A DNA stretch of 64,000 nucleotides from Triatoma infestans (taxonomy: Eukaryota > Arthropoda > Insecta > Hemiptera > Reduviidae). The position numbers and the translations under genes are program-made. A model generated the notes under the pieces. The model had not been told where the DNA came from. It saw nothing but the letters and a program-made list of their open reading frames with translations, and made no database searches. The DNA lies in assembly GCA_011037195.1 (NCBI GenBank), contig JAAEAF010002630.1, positions 33,515 through 97,514 on the forward strand, read 5' to 3'. How positions within the stretch are numbered: position 1 is the stretch's first letter; each line of letters begins with the position of its first letter. Below, one piece after another: positions 45,708-57,300 of this stretch.

Positions 45708-45794
45708 AGTACTGAGCCCCCCCCCCAACTATTACAACAATAGCTTACAATCAAGCCCCATTACACTTGTTGATTTCTCCAATAATTAAATACT

Positions 45795-46380
45795 TTACAC
45801 TGTCTCTTACTCCTAGTAAGTGAAAGTATTGTAAATCGTGTCAAATTTTACGGATATCGGTCTTTACCGTGGTATACACGTTTTGAAGTCTTCCCTGAGT
45901 CCAGAAAAAAAGTGGTTTTTAGCAATTGTCTGTCTGCCTTGACTGTGTGTATGGAGACATCATATCTCAAAAAAAAAAAAAAATGCAGAATCTTATAACT
46001 TGAATATTTCCTATAAAGTGCTACCAGGGGGAGGGAGGGGAGGAGACCTAAAACAAAGATTTTCGTAAAAATCGTTTAACCAGAAGTAACCACTTTACTG
46101 AATATTTTTTTCAATTTTTGTATTTTCTCGAAAATGGCTCTCAAGATTTTTTTAAAAATAAGTATGTAAATTACACATATAAAGAGCTATAACTTTCATT
46201 TAAAACATTTGAATCCCGGGTAAAGTCATTTAAGGGGGTTTGGGGGGGAGGATATGTTTTCCTCTAAAATGCTGTCATAGTTGTTATATATGTAATTCTA
46301 TCATCTAAACAAAATAAAAATTAATTAAGAAATAAATAGATAGCCAAAATTCCAAGTTTCAAGAAAAATTAATAAAACCG
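45795..46380 (-). repeat. 1 kb repeat, reversed
   Basis: Starts tgtctcttactcctagtaag and proceeds through reversed blocks to tttcaagaaaaattaataaa. Confidence 0.72.
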
Positions 46381-46424
46381 GAAATGCGTATATAATTAGT
46401 ATAACACATGCATCCAGGTCAACG

Positions 46425-47260
46425 ATTACAACTTTTGAAACAGTTCGCATATTTAAATACCTGGGATCGGTGAATAACAGTGGATAATGATGTAAAACAG
46501 GAAGTGAACCAGAGAGGCTCATGTCAACCAATAAATGCTACTATGGGACTCCTGAGATACATGAAAAGCCGTAATACATCCCAAGACCACAAAATGTAAT
46601 CTGTACAAAGTGCTAATACGCCCCCTATGGAGCTGAAGCATGGACAAGACCAAAGCGACACAGCAAAAGTTACTCCGTCTTTGAAAGTAAGATTTTAAGA
46701 AAGATATTTGGTCCAATCAAGGAAAATAAACATTATCACAGAGACATTTTCCATGACAGCCTGCTTCTTTTTGTGGTCATCGACCGGTTTTGGACGTTCG
46801 CCCATCTTCAAGATGCGTTTGTCACACAGTGTGATAACACAGACTTGCACAGAACAAATTCAGTTAACACACACTCAGTGTGCAAAAAAGAAGCAGGCTA
46901 TCACAGAAAATGTCTCTGAGCTTTCCAGCTCTGCGGAACCAACCGCAACAAAAAATGAACACTGGAGAATTCATCACAACGAGGAATTGGCAAGATTGTA
47001 TTCGAAAGTGGATTTTATTAAATATATCCGGTATGTAAGACTGCGACGGGCAGGCCATGTTGTTAGAATGGAAGAAACTGCTTTTCCCAGAAGAGTGCTG
47101 TGCAGGTTAGCAGGCTGAAAATAAGATGGCTGGATCAGGTCGCGAATGATGCAAGACAGCTGAATGTCCGAAATTGGTGGATCGTGGCTAAGGACAGAGA
47201 ATCATGGCATAGGATTCTTGAGCAGGCCAGGACCCAGTAATTGGTTGTAGCGTTCAAGGA
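46425..47260 (+). mobile_element. Jockey/RTE-like RT C-terminus, split by a ribozyme-armed element
   Basis: Left of the insertion: FETVRIFKYLGSVNN, MGLLRYMKSRNTSQ, frames with WTRPKRHSKS and ILRKIFGPIKEN. Right of it: NEHWRIHHNEELARLYSK, RLRRAGHVVRMEET, RWLDQVANDARQL. The protein resumes exactly where it broke off. Confidence 0.85.
46735..46948. mobile_element. Ribozyme-armed element inserted in an RT gene
   Basis: Left arm with motif 46775-46816 (minus sense, partly decayed), right arm truncated proximally. Outer ends atcacagagacattttcc and ggaaccaaccgcaac define the unit. Flanking aaaataaacatt / aaaatgaacact look like a target-site duplication of about 12 bases. Confidence 0.78.
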
Positions 47261-47261
47261 G

Positions 47262-47535
47262 GTCAGGTCAGGAAAGTCATTTAGGGGGGCTCAGGGGGTG
47301 GGGAGGGAGGTCTATGTTTTCCTCTAAAGTGCTACCATAGTTGATTACATAATTCTACCATCTAAACAAAATAAAAATTAATTAAGAACTAAATATGTAG
47401 ATTGCCAAAATTCCTCAAGCTTGAAGATAAAAATTTAAAAAACCGGAAGTGCGTGCGTTTTTACTGGAACATTTTTTTTTTTTCAGTTTTCTCCATTAAA
47501 AAAAAAATTGAAAAAAGATTTGTGTGGGTGTTTCA
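47262..47535 (-). repeat. 1 kb repeat, partial, reversed
   Basis: aggtctatgttttcctctaa, aacaaaataaaaattaatta and ggaagtgcgtgcgtttttac blocks in reverse. Confidence 0.65.
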
Positions 47536-48177
47536 CAAAATTAGGATATAAAAAAAATCATAAAGAAAACGCTGATTGTAAAAATTTTTTTTTGTCTATA
47601 TTTTTGTTTACAAAATATATATAATTTTGTAAAAATTTGATTAATTTTTTTTTTATTTTACTAAATTATTAATTCTTTTTTTTTTTTTAATAATAATTTA
47701 AAATAATTAACAAATCATATACAGGAACCCTTAAAACGTTAAAATAAAAAAAAAAATTACATAAAAATTTTAAATAATTTTAAATTCATAAAATTAAAAT
47801 TAAAATTCTCCTGTTATCCACTTGGTAATTGTTTTTTAGTTTTTTTTCTAACTTTTTTTTTTTTAATTATTAAATTTTTTTAATCTTATTAAGCTTTTTT
47901 TTATTAATTAATTATGTAAAATTTAACGTATTAAAGCTATTTGTATATAATAACGTGAGTGCTTTCTTGGAGTTTTAAGCTTCCAATAACTCAGAGCTTT
48001 AATAAAAACTGAGAACAGCATCCCTTGCGTTAAGCTGTTTTTTAGACGCACAAAATTGTGTTTAATTATCTAATCAATGGACCCTTAAAAAACAAATTTA
48101 AGGGTCTAAAATTACAATAAGATCATTAAAAAAAAAAAAATTAGAATCAGTCATTTTAAAAATCTAAAAAAAAAAAA
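47536..48177. other. 3' flank of Scaper, very AT-rich
   Basis: No gene. Likely holds the 3' UTR and poly(A) site of Scaper, but no single signal stands out. Confidence 0.4.
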
Positions 48178-48306
48178 TTATGATTCCCCTGGCGGATCTT
48201 CTTTGACAATGTCGCCGCCATTTTCTTCTTTATATTTTCCTAAAAATATTTTCATCAATGGAATTTCCATTTCAATATTTGGGGTTTCGATGAATGATTC
48301 GAGTTC
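48178..48306 (-). CDS. Scaper: SCAPER terminal exon 18 with stop
   Basis: Acceptor tttttccag, then [20 protein letters not shown] and an acidic tail [11 protein letters not shown], with stop TAA at 48178-48180. The preceding intron holds a - strand LINE fragment (48535-49620). Downstream is very AT-rich; an AATAAA on the minus strand at 47900-47905 is one possible poly(A) signal among several chance matches. Confidence 0.9.
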   Translation of the reverse strand, partial: ELESFIETPNIEMEIPLMKIFLGKYKEENGGDIVKEDPPGES

Positions 48307-51300
48307 CTGGAAAAAAAAAATGAACAATGAATTTGAGTAAGCCTCAAAATATAAGCCTAGGATGTTGTTTTGGGCGTATCTTATGTTGGGAGGATTTTCA
48401 TGATGGAAAAGTCAAATTAAAGACCCTCTTGGCGGGAGGCGGTTTTGCCGAGAGGTTTTTTCGAGAATGTACTTTAATTCTGGGTAGTCTACAATTTCTT
48501 CTCCCAGCAGCCAAAAATCCGTTTAGGAACAACTTAGCTCAATCCAAAGCCCCACTGGGCCCATATAGCTACCCCATGAAAAACAACAAAGCGGGTCTAG
48601 AACAAATATCCAGACCCAGGTCTAGTCCATCAATAACCTTAAGGGGGAATAGCCTAAGCTCTTCCACAGACATCCTATTCCGACCAAAGGTCCTGAACTT
48701 AACTTCCTCACAACCCAGACCATCTGCCATAAAATGAATGGGTGTTTCCTCCTCTGTCTCACAGACACTACAAAATGGATCCGGCATGAGCCCCATTACG
48801 TAGAGATGTCTCCTTAAACCACAATGTCCCGTAAGAAATCCAACCAGATGCCTGGGAGAGCTCCGTGAAAAACACAGCAAACGTCTCACTAATAGCCCGG
48901 TCCGGACCCCCCGATGAGTATTTGGACTGCCGAAAACCAACTGAGCTCATCCATAAGGATAAATGCTGAGAAGCTGTCGTCTATGATTGAAAGCTTGACA
49001 GACATGTGCCAGAAGACACGCCAACAGCAGGCTCGGGACCAATGAAAGAAAGAGAGGCACCTAATTTGTGGTAGAGACACCTATCCACCTCCTCATTCCC
49101 AAAAATTCCCATGTGACCTGGTACCCAGACCAGAAGCATTCCTTCAGGGCAGAAAGCTCTTCCAGAGTTTTAGAACATTCTAACACCAACCTGGAAGTGA
49201 AGACACATAAACTCAGCACCTTCAGCGCAGCTTGGCTGTCCGAGCAGATATAAACACCTTTTAAGTTAGTGTTATGTAACCTCTCATCCAAGATACAACA
49301 AAGAATAGAATAAACTGTGGTCCATTCATCAAGAGATACTGCCAAATGATCTCCGGTCTCAAAATAGACCGCAGCTCCAGACCTACCATCCATTCCCGAA
49401 CCGTCCGTGTAACACCGGAAGTAATTATCAGGTATCACACCAGACGGACTCAATCTTGGACCATTCCCTAGGAGGTAACCTAGCTCTATAGGAGTGATCA
49501 AAAACAAAAGTCTCCAACATTCTATCAGAAGGAAAACCTGTTAATAGAACCGTCAAAAGCATCTCGCGATGAATGGTAGAATGACCATATCGCTTACCCT
49601 GCCAAAAAAAAAACTGCCTGTTTAATTCTATAAGAGGCTTTCATTGCCACAGTTTTCACCTCTACAGAGCGGTGGTGATCGTGGGTGCTATAATAGACTC
49701 ATGGAGGTTGCGGTGGCCACACGGAATCTATCTAGAGCACTTCAAGGCCCTACAAATACAGGCTTTGAAGCCTTGCTAGATTTCGCCCAAAAAGAAAAGG
49801 ATACTTACTGAGGCTAGAAGGTACAACTTCATCGGGTACTTACCTTATAAGAACATTCGTTTTCCACAATAGCACGATTTGTCGCATTATTATGCGAACA
49901 GACAATCAAAGTTGGAAATAGTTTCCATTTATATCTTGCATCGCAGAAATAATTGAACGGTAGGCTGACTAATTGTTGTAAAATTGTCGGTTGTTGCCCA
50001 GACTGAATCAAACTCTGCAAAAAACATTAAATCCGAGATGGTGTCAATATTACAAATTATACCTGTTAAGGGTGGTACAGGTATAAGGGTTAAGGGTTAT
50101 TACTTCCCTCAATGTGGGAAGAGTACTTACCTGATTTTCCAAGTTATACACAGCAAAATATCCAACCATTTCGATTACATCTTGTAACATGTTGTCATAG
50201 TCTGGATTCATGGAACAGTAAGACATCAGAAATGAAGCAATAGCTCGCATCTGTAAAGCCATGCCTTCGGCACCTAGAGTTTCCTGCGAAAAAATTGCCA
50301 TATTTATAAATAAACGTTTAGTTTGAAGTAGCCATAAAAAAGGTGACCTGTGGTAACCTGACAGGTCCCTCCCCCCAGAATCACATTGACATCTTTTCTT
50401 TTTTTTCAGAAAAATGTTTTTGAAATAAAAGTGATAGGTTTCTATCTATGCAGAAAGCATCCCCAACTTAAAAAAAAATCGTTGTAACCGATTCGAGGGG
50501 GAGAAAATCCATCCCCCCGGAAGGGAATCAGATGGCCAACGCTCTAGCAAGGAAAGGCGCTGCATCCCCACCTCTGGAGCCTGAACCCTTTTGTAGGGTC
50601 AGCGACTAGTATCTTTTTAGAGGAACTTTAAAAAGGAGGAAGAAGTGAGGAGGTCTCAACTGTGGGAACTTCCTCCCAGGACTGAGGCAGACAAAGATCT
50701 GGCCTTAGTAAGAACACGCTCCGCATTCTTACAGGATTTCCTAACGGGGCATTGTAGACTCAGGGGGACACCTGACGAAGAACATACCCTTCCTAGAGCC
50801 TTCCAGGATACTAAGATTCCTTAGGCATTTCAACCTGATGTGGGTGCTCTAGGCGAGATGCTCGCCCATGGCACGTGAGGTGGTGCATAGCACAATAGAA
50901 TCCCCCCCAAAGTGAGCCAAACCCAACTATACTGATGCTTAGTCTACCCTATGCTACATACTGTAGCCTATTGTATTCTAGACTATAGGCTGAAGCTCAT
51001 TAAGATTATAGCCTATTATACTGAAGCCTATTTTAGCTATTATAATGACGCTATGTTACTCTAGGCTATATATAATTACCCAGTTAGTTTAGGTTATTAA
51101 TAATGACACTAACTTATTTTAGACTGCATTAGGTGAAACACCCACCAGGAAAAGCCCTTTAAGTCTAGGCTATTTATACTGAAGCTGCTTCTACACTACC
51201 TTAGCCTAAATTTGTCCCTATATTGAAATTATACTGACTCTAGGCTATACACGGAAGCCCACTTTGTCTGTATTATTATATACTGATAATAGGTTACATA

Positions 51301-54300
51301 AATAAGAATGCCTGGGAAAAACCCCAGTTTAGGTCCTAAGGCTAATTATACTGAAGTCTAGTTTAGTCATTCGCGGCATTACTAATGCCTATTAATGGAA
51401 CCTAGCTAGAATTGTATCGAAACATAGTTGGAGTTTAGCCTAATCTATGGAAGGTTTAATAATATACCTAGTGAGACCTTGGCTTATACAGAAAAGTTTA
51501 GTATAATCTTATAGCCTTAAATACTTAAGCCTTAATACCTGAAAAGCTGCGATATCTAATTTAGCAAATGATAATAACAATTGGATCACAGATCTTGCAT
51601 AAATCGGCAGGCTATTTGCTGGTGTCATCTTCTGTATGCCTTCATAAAGTAATGGTACTGTTCCTAAACAATCTGTAGCTTTTAAAGTTCTGATCAATTC
51701 CGCTGAAAGGAAGCTGCGATTGGGGGTGGGAAAACAAAAAATTAGATAAGGCTTATTATTAGTTTCGGCTTTAATGCATGGATTTTAATGGATTTTTGTT
51801 ACCTCTTATGAACAAGAGCAGCCAGAAAGTCAACAAACTTTGGAATAAGATCATTTAATTGGCCACCTTCACTGATTACAGCTATCTGAAAGAGCTCTGG
51901 GATTTTGGTAGTCAAACCACAGGTAAGTATGTAGCTGAAATCATAAATAACTCTGAAAACAATGGCGCTCTGAAAGAAAAAAAGGCTAAAGAAAATTCAG
52001 AGCCTTTCAAAAAAGTCAATTTTTTTTTCAGAGACCATTATGCCTCAGAAAAGATATCTCCACTAACCTTATGAGATCTGCAATTAAGGATTTATAATAA
52101 GGCAATGAAGTTTCAGAGTCTAAAGTTAAAGACATGTTTTTCAGAGCAATTTTGCTAGTGATCAAGATTTTCTCTGGAAAATATACAAAATTTTAAATTC
52201 AAAATTTATGAATTAAAAAATAATATGAATAATAAATTAAATTTTGAAACAACAAAAACTGAAATTACCGGTAAGTTCTGGGAAAAATTTCAAATTTGAG
52301 GTCAACATCTATAAAAAAAAAAAAGGAAGACAATTTTAGATTAAGATGTGGATCAATATGGATTACTATTAAGTCTATTAAAGAGATAGGATCCTCTCGG
52401 GTCTACCATAACTTGTTGATGCCTTCAAGCTACACCCAGGATTACGTCTTCGGATGCTTTAAATCTAATTAAAAAGTCCAGTCTGGAAGATCGGCACATT
52501 AACTGTTTGGGTGCCACAATAGACCTAAGGAGACACGGTGGCGTAGGCATATAATAGCCACCAACTCCTACAAGAATCTACTCTAATCTAGCCCACTTTC
52601 GTAGAAGAGGTCCACCGCACTGCATCCTTCATGATCTATTGTGCCATGAAAATCGCAGGGCGATGGGCCCCTTCTACGAAAGTGGGCTAGATTAGAGTAG
52701 GTTCTTGTCGGGGTTGCCTTATTATGCCTACGTCACCGTGACTCCTATGGGTCTGTTGCGGCCGATCTCCGAGACTGGAACCCACTTATTTAACCCACTT
52801 ACTCCAACACTGTAGTTCAACAGCTCAAACAACAACATTAAGCCATTAGAACCCACAACATATTTAAATCCATCCCCATCCTCATGAACTAATATATTGT
52901 AAATCTTGATGATTTTTTCAAGAATCCTGAAATATATAAAAAAAAAAAATTGGATTAATTAATTTTTGGGGGGAGATTTTGAAAATTCAGAACAGGATTC
53001 AAATCCAGATCCAGTCAAAGCTAAATATTTCTAGCACTTACCATTTATAGACTGGGACTTTCTTGACTGGAAGATGTATAAAAGCTTCAACAAACTTTCC
53101 CAAAATCACAATTCCTTTAGAAAATATAAAAATATACAATACTAAAGCATCTACCTGCCAAAAAAAAACAAATCCAGAAAATTGATTAAAATTGGGGAAA
53201 GTCTAGATTTAGGGGAAATCTTAGTCTTAAGGGAATTCTCTGGGTTAATCATAAAAGGTATCCTCTCTGGGTATGGCCTAATAACTCTCTTCCTTCTATC
53301 CTGGATTGAATCACCCCACACAAGAGCCTTGACTTCTGATCTTGGGTGAAAGCTATCAATCTTCCAAGTCTCATTACCCTTCTAAAAATCATTGGTCCAG
53401 GATGGGAAGTCCGAGGTACTTAATTGGGTTCACATTAGGAGGTGGCAGGAAAAGGGTAATGAGACTTGGAAGATTGACGGCTTTATTTTGGGTCTGACAT
53501 CTTCCACTCAAGATTGGAAGTCAAGGCACTTGTCTGGGGTTTAATCCAAACTCTAGTCAAACTCTTGGAAGGTTATCTGAGTTTAAAATTTCCACATCTT
53601 GACCCAGAATGGGAAGTCGACATTACCCGGGTTTATCCGTGATATAATTTGACTCTTAAAAACTCTTAAAAAGCGTATACTGAATTTAGGATTCGAAATC
53701 TTTGAAGCTTTCTCTTGGATCTAAGATTTGAAGCTTTGATGCAGACTTACTTTTTTATCCATAATTAGTGATACTTCAGTCAACATCCGTTCCACGGTAT
53801 GTACATTGTTTTCAACAAGAAGTAAATCATCGACAGCAAAACTGGATAATTCATTGATCATTTCCACTAATGGCCCACAATTTAGGGACATTAAATCCTG
53901 TTGGATAAAATTACATTTTCGTAGAAATTCATCACCTCTGAAACAATGCAGAAAAATAAAAATAAACTTCTGCAAAGGTAAAAAACAAAATTAAATCCAT
54001 GGATTTTTTTACCTCTGCATCAGTCTTGTCCGGATTTTCTTGTATCTTCGCTTTACATTAGTTTTTGACTTATCCTTTGGCAGATTATTAATAGCTTCAG
54101 TATCTTCCTGCTAAATAAAATATATGACAAACAAGGATTACCGGGGCAGGCAAATTCTACAAAAAATTTCTGTAAAGCAAAAAAGAAAAACTTACGTGAT
54201 TTGCATCATCTAAAATACTTCTATGCAGGCCGACTTCCAAAGCTTTTTGACGGATTAATTCTATATTTTCTTCATGTCGTCTAGCAGATTCTTCCTGTTT

Positions 54301-57300
54301 TTGCTGAATTCTTTTCTGCAATTCTTCTACTGTTGCTAAATGCGCTTCTTTGCGTGCTTGTAGCCGTTCTTCACGTTCTCTATAACAAGAAAATGCTGCA
54401 ATGCGTGGGTGGGGGAGGGAGGGCAAAAACCAAGCATAGCGAATGGAATGATCCAAATTATTTGAAGCCATCTTGGCTCAACGGTGGTGATTGCAGAAAT
54501 CCCATGGATTTAGTTTGAGGAATCTATAGTAAATCTCCAGATATTCGTCAAAGAATACTTGCTCAAGGGATTACAATTTTGCTTGTTGACGTAGCCATTC
54601 ACCAAAAAAATGAGCCACATCGCTGAACAAAATTTTCTTGGTGAAATTCGAGATTCAAGAGCATAATACTCTTGTTTTATTCCTTGCTTTTTTTTTGAAG
54701 TTGAGAGGCCTCTTGGTCTGTCTGTGCCGAGGAGAATTTGCGCATGGACCCTAGGAATAGGGAGATATATATGTTCTCGGACAGCCAGGCGGTTCTGAAC
54801 GCTATTTGAGCTTTCAGAATCACTTCCCTGGTCAGCGAGTGTCCTGAAGTTGCTTTCCCGGCATAATAAAGTGAAGCTGGTAAGGTAATGAGCTAGCCGA
54901 CCAACTGGCCAGGCGATGGAGCGAACACTCTATTCTGGTGGGCCGGAATCTGTTCTAGGAATGGTCAAAAGGATGGCGAGGGAATGGACTCAAGAGGGAA
55001 CACAGCCATTACTGGAGGCTAATAAGCACTGGAGCAAAACACAGCACGACGGTGATGCCAGGGCTGTGCAAGACAAGAACCAGAAAAACCCTAGATCACA
55101 AGCAGGTATCGGATTTGTCTGATAGTGGGCCTCTTTACAGGGCATGGTAGGTTCAAGAAAACATCTTCACAAGGTGAGGTTAATTATCTCGGAGCCCCTT
55201 GTGCAGACTATGTCAGGTAGAGGTAGAGACACCTCTCTCACCTTGCTCTCATCTGTTCGACTGCGTTGCAATCGGGAGATTGCGGTACAAGATCTTTGGC
55301 ACGTTGAGGACCGGAGGAGATCTTATTGCAAGAAGAACTAGTGGGGAAGGCCTTTAACCTCATGAAGAAGGGAAGTTTCCTTTACTAGACATAAGGGAGT
55401 TTGCACAATAAGCCTCAACGAATTGGCTGCGGTGTCTGGGTTGGAGTCACCGTCTCCCCCCGCAGGATCAATCTAATTTAATCTAATCTACCTTGCTTTT
55501 TCTCGAGCAATGACCAGCCTCTCTTTTTCACGTTCCTGTTGTTTCCTGTCGATAATCTCTTCTTTTCTACGCCTTTTTTCCTTCATTTTCTCAAGTTTCT
55601 CCTATAGGAAACAGAAAAACATTCCACAATAATTTCCGTGTAATAATCGAGTAAATTCACTATTTGAGTAAAAAAAAAGATTAAAAAATCTGAGTTGAAT
55701 GCTGAGACACCGGTGAATCTTATTTTAGTTATCAGTACAGAATTTTATGGGCGTAGCCCCTGCAGTAATAAAAAAAACACTCACCTGACGCTCCGCTTCT
55801 AAGACTCTTCTCCTCTCTTCAACGGCCGCTTCTTTTGCAGCTTTTTCTTCCAGTCTTCTTTGTCTTTCTTCGATCAAAATCTGCAATCGACCTTCGTGTT
55901 CCTGTAAATAAAGTTTCAGTAGAGTTTTTAACTGGTTAAATTATTCGATCTAAAACTTTACTTAATTTAAACAAATAAAAAAAAATCATGTAGGTTTCTT
56001 ACAAGTAGCTATTTGGAGACTTTAACATACCTGACGAAGCGCTAAAGAATCATGGCGTCGATTTTGTGCTTCAAGCTCATTTATGAAAGCAATTTCTTTT
56101 AATTTCTCTTCTTCATCGTGAGCTTTTTTACGTATTATACTTAAATACATTTTGCGATTCTCTTCAGCTTTTTTGAGTTTAAGATCGATCTGTGATTTTC
56201 TTTGTAAAGCTAGCTTATATTTGGCTGCTTTAGCTTCTTCTACCTGTAAGCAGAGTTATAACAATTACATTTCTAGGGCATACTCTATGGGCATTCAGTC
56301 GAAAAGCTCTGTATGATCGAAAAACTTTGACTAGCCTTGTATAGCAGGATGCTTGACTATCTGGAATATATGCCCCACTGGTAAACCCAGCCTTCTGTGG
56401 AGAAGGACCAAACCCCTCGAACCACCAACCCAAAGAAAACCAACAACAAACTGGGTCTAGAACAAAAATCCAGACCCGGATCTCTAACCCACCTAAGATT
56501 CACCGCCGCCCAAACTAATCGGACAATAATCTTGAAAGGAAATAGTCTAATCTCTTCCACAAACATTCTATTCCAACCAAAAAAAACTAATTTTCTCACA
56601 ACCCCTAGCAATCTGTCATAAGATGTATGGATGTTTCCTCCTTTGTCTCAAAGACTCTAAAAAACAGGAGGTCCCCGGGCATGTGCCTCATTAACTCATT
56701 CTTGGGGTCAAAACCAGGGTGAACCAGGGGTGTATAGGAAACTCCGATGCATTTCCTCACCGACTGCGAGGCTGTTACCCAGAAAAGATTTAGGAGCCTG
56801 GGTAGCTATCAAGAATGAGGAGCATATATCCTCCCTAGAGCCCTCCACCAGAATACTGAGATTTCTATGGAGCCTTAATCTGGTGGGGGTGCTGTAGGCG
56901 AGATGTTCACCTGCAGCACCTGAGAGGGTGCGGCTGGCCAGCCAGCGGCAACCAAGAGGCATGGCACAATAGACCGTAAAGGTCAAAGTGCGGTGGGCCC
57001 CTTCTCAGACTGCGAGGCTGTTACTCAGCGAGAGGTGTCCCCATCAAACCACAATACTTTCAATCCAACCAGATGCCTGAGAGAGGTCCCTGTGAAAGAA
57101 GACACAACAACACCAGGTTCTGCCCGGAACCCCCAGGGGACATAAGGAGTTACGGGAAGTTCGCGACATTTCACCCTGGTTTTGACCCCTTAGTGAGGCA
57201 GTAAAGCTTTGTTTTTTTTTTTTTTTTGTAATTATAATATATCTCATTTCCTTTTTTTTTCTCTCCCATTATTAAATGAAACCTAAGCGAGCCCAGAGGT

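Noticed and set aside
54110..54196. Micro-exon that could encode the missing SCAPER zinc finger
   Set aside because: The 85-base intron cannot hold it, and the only internal AG/GT pair gives nine codons that break the frame.
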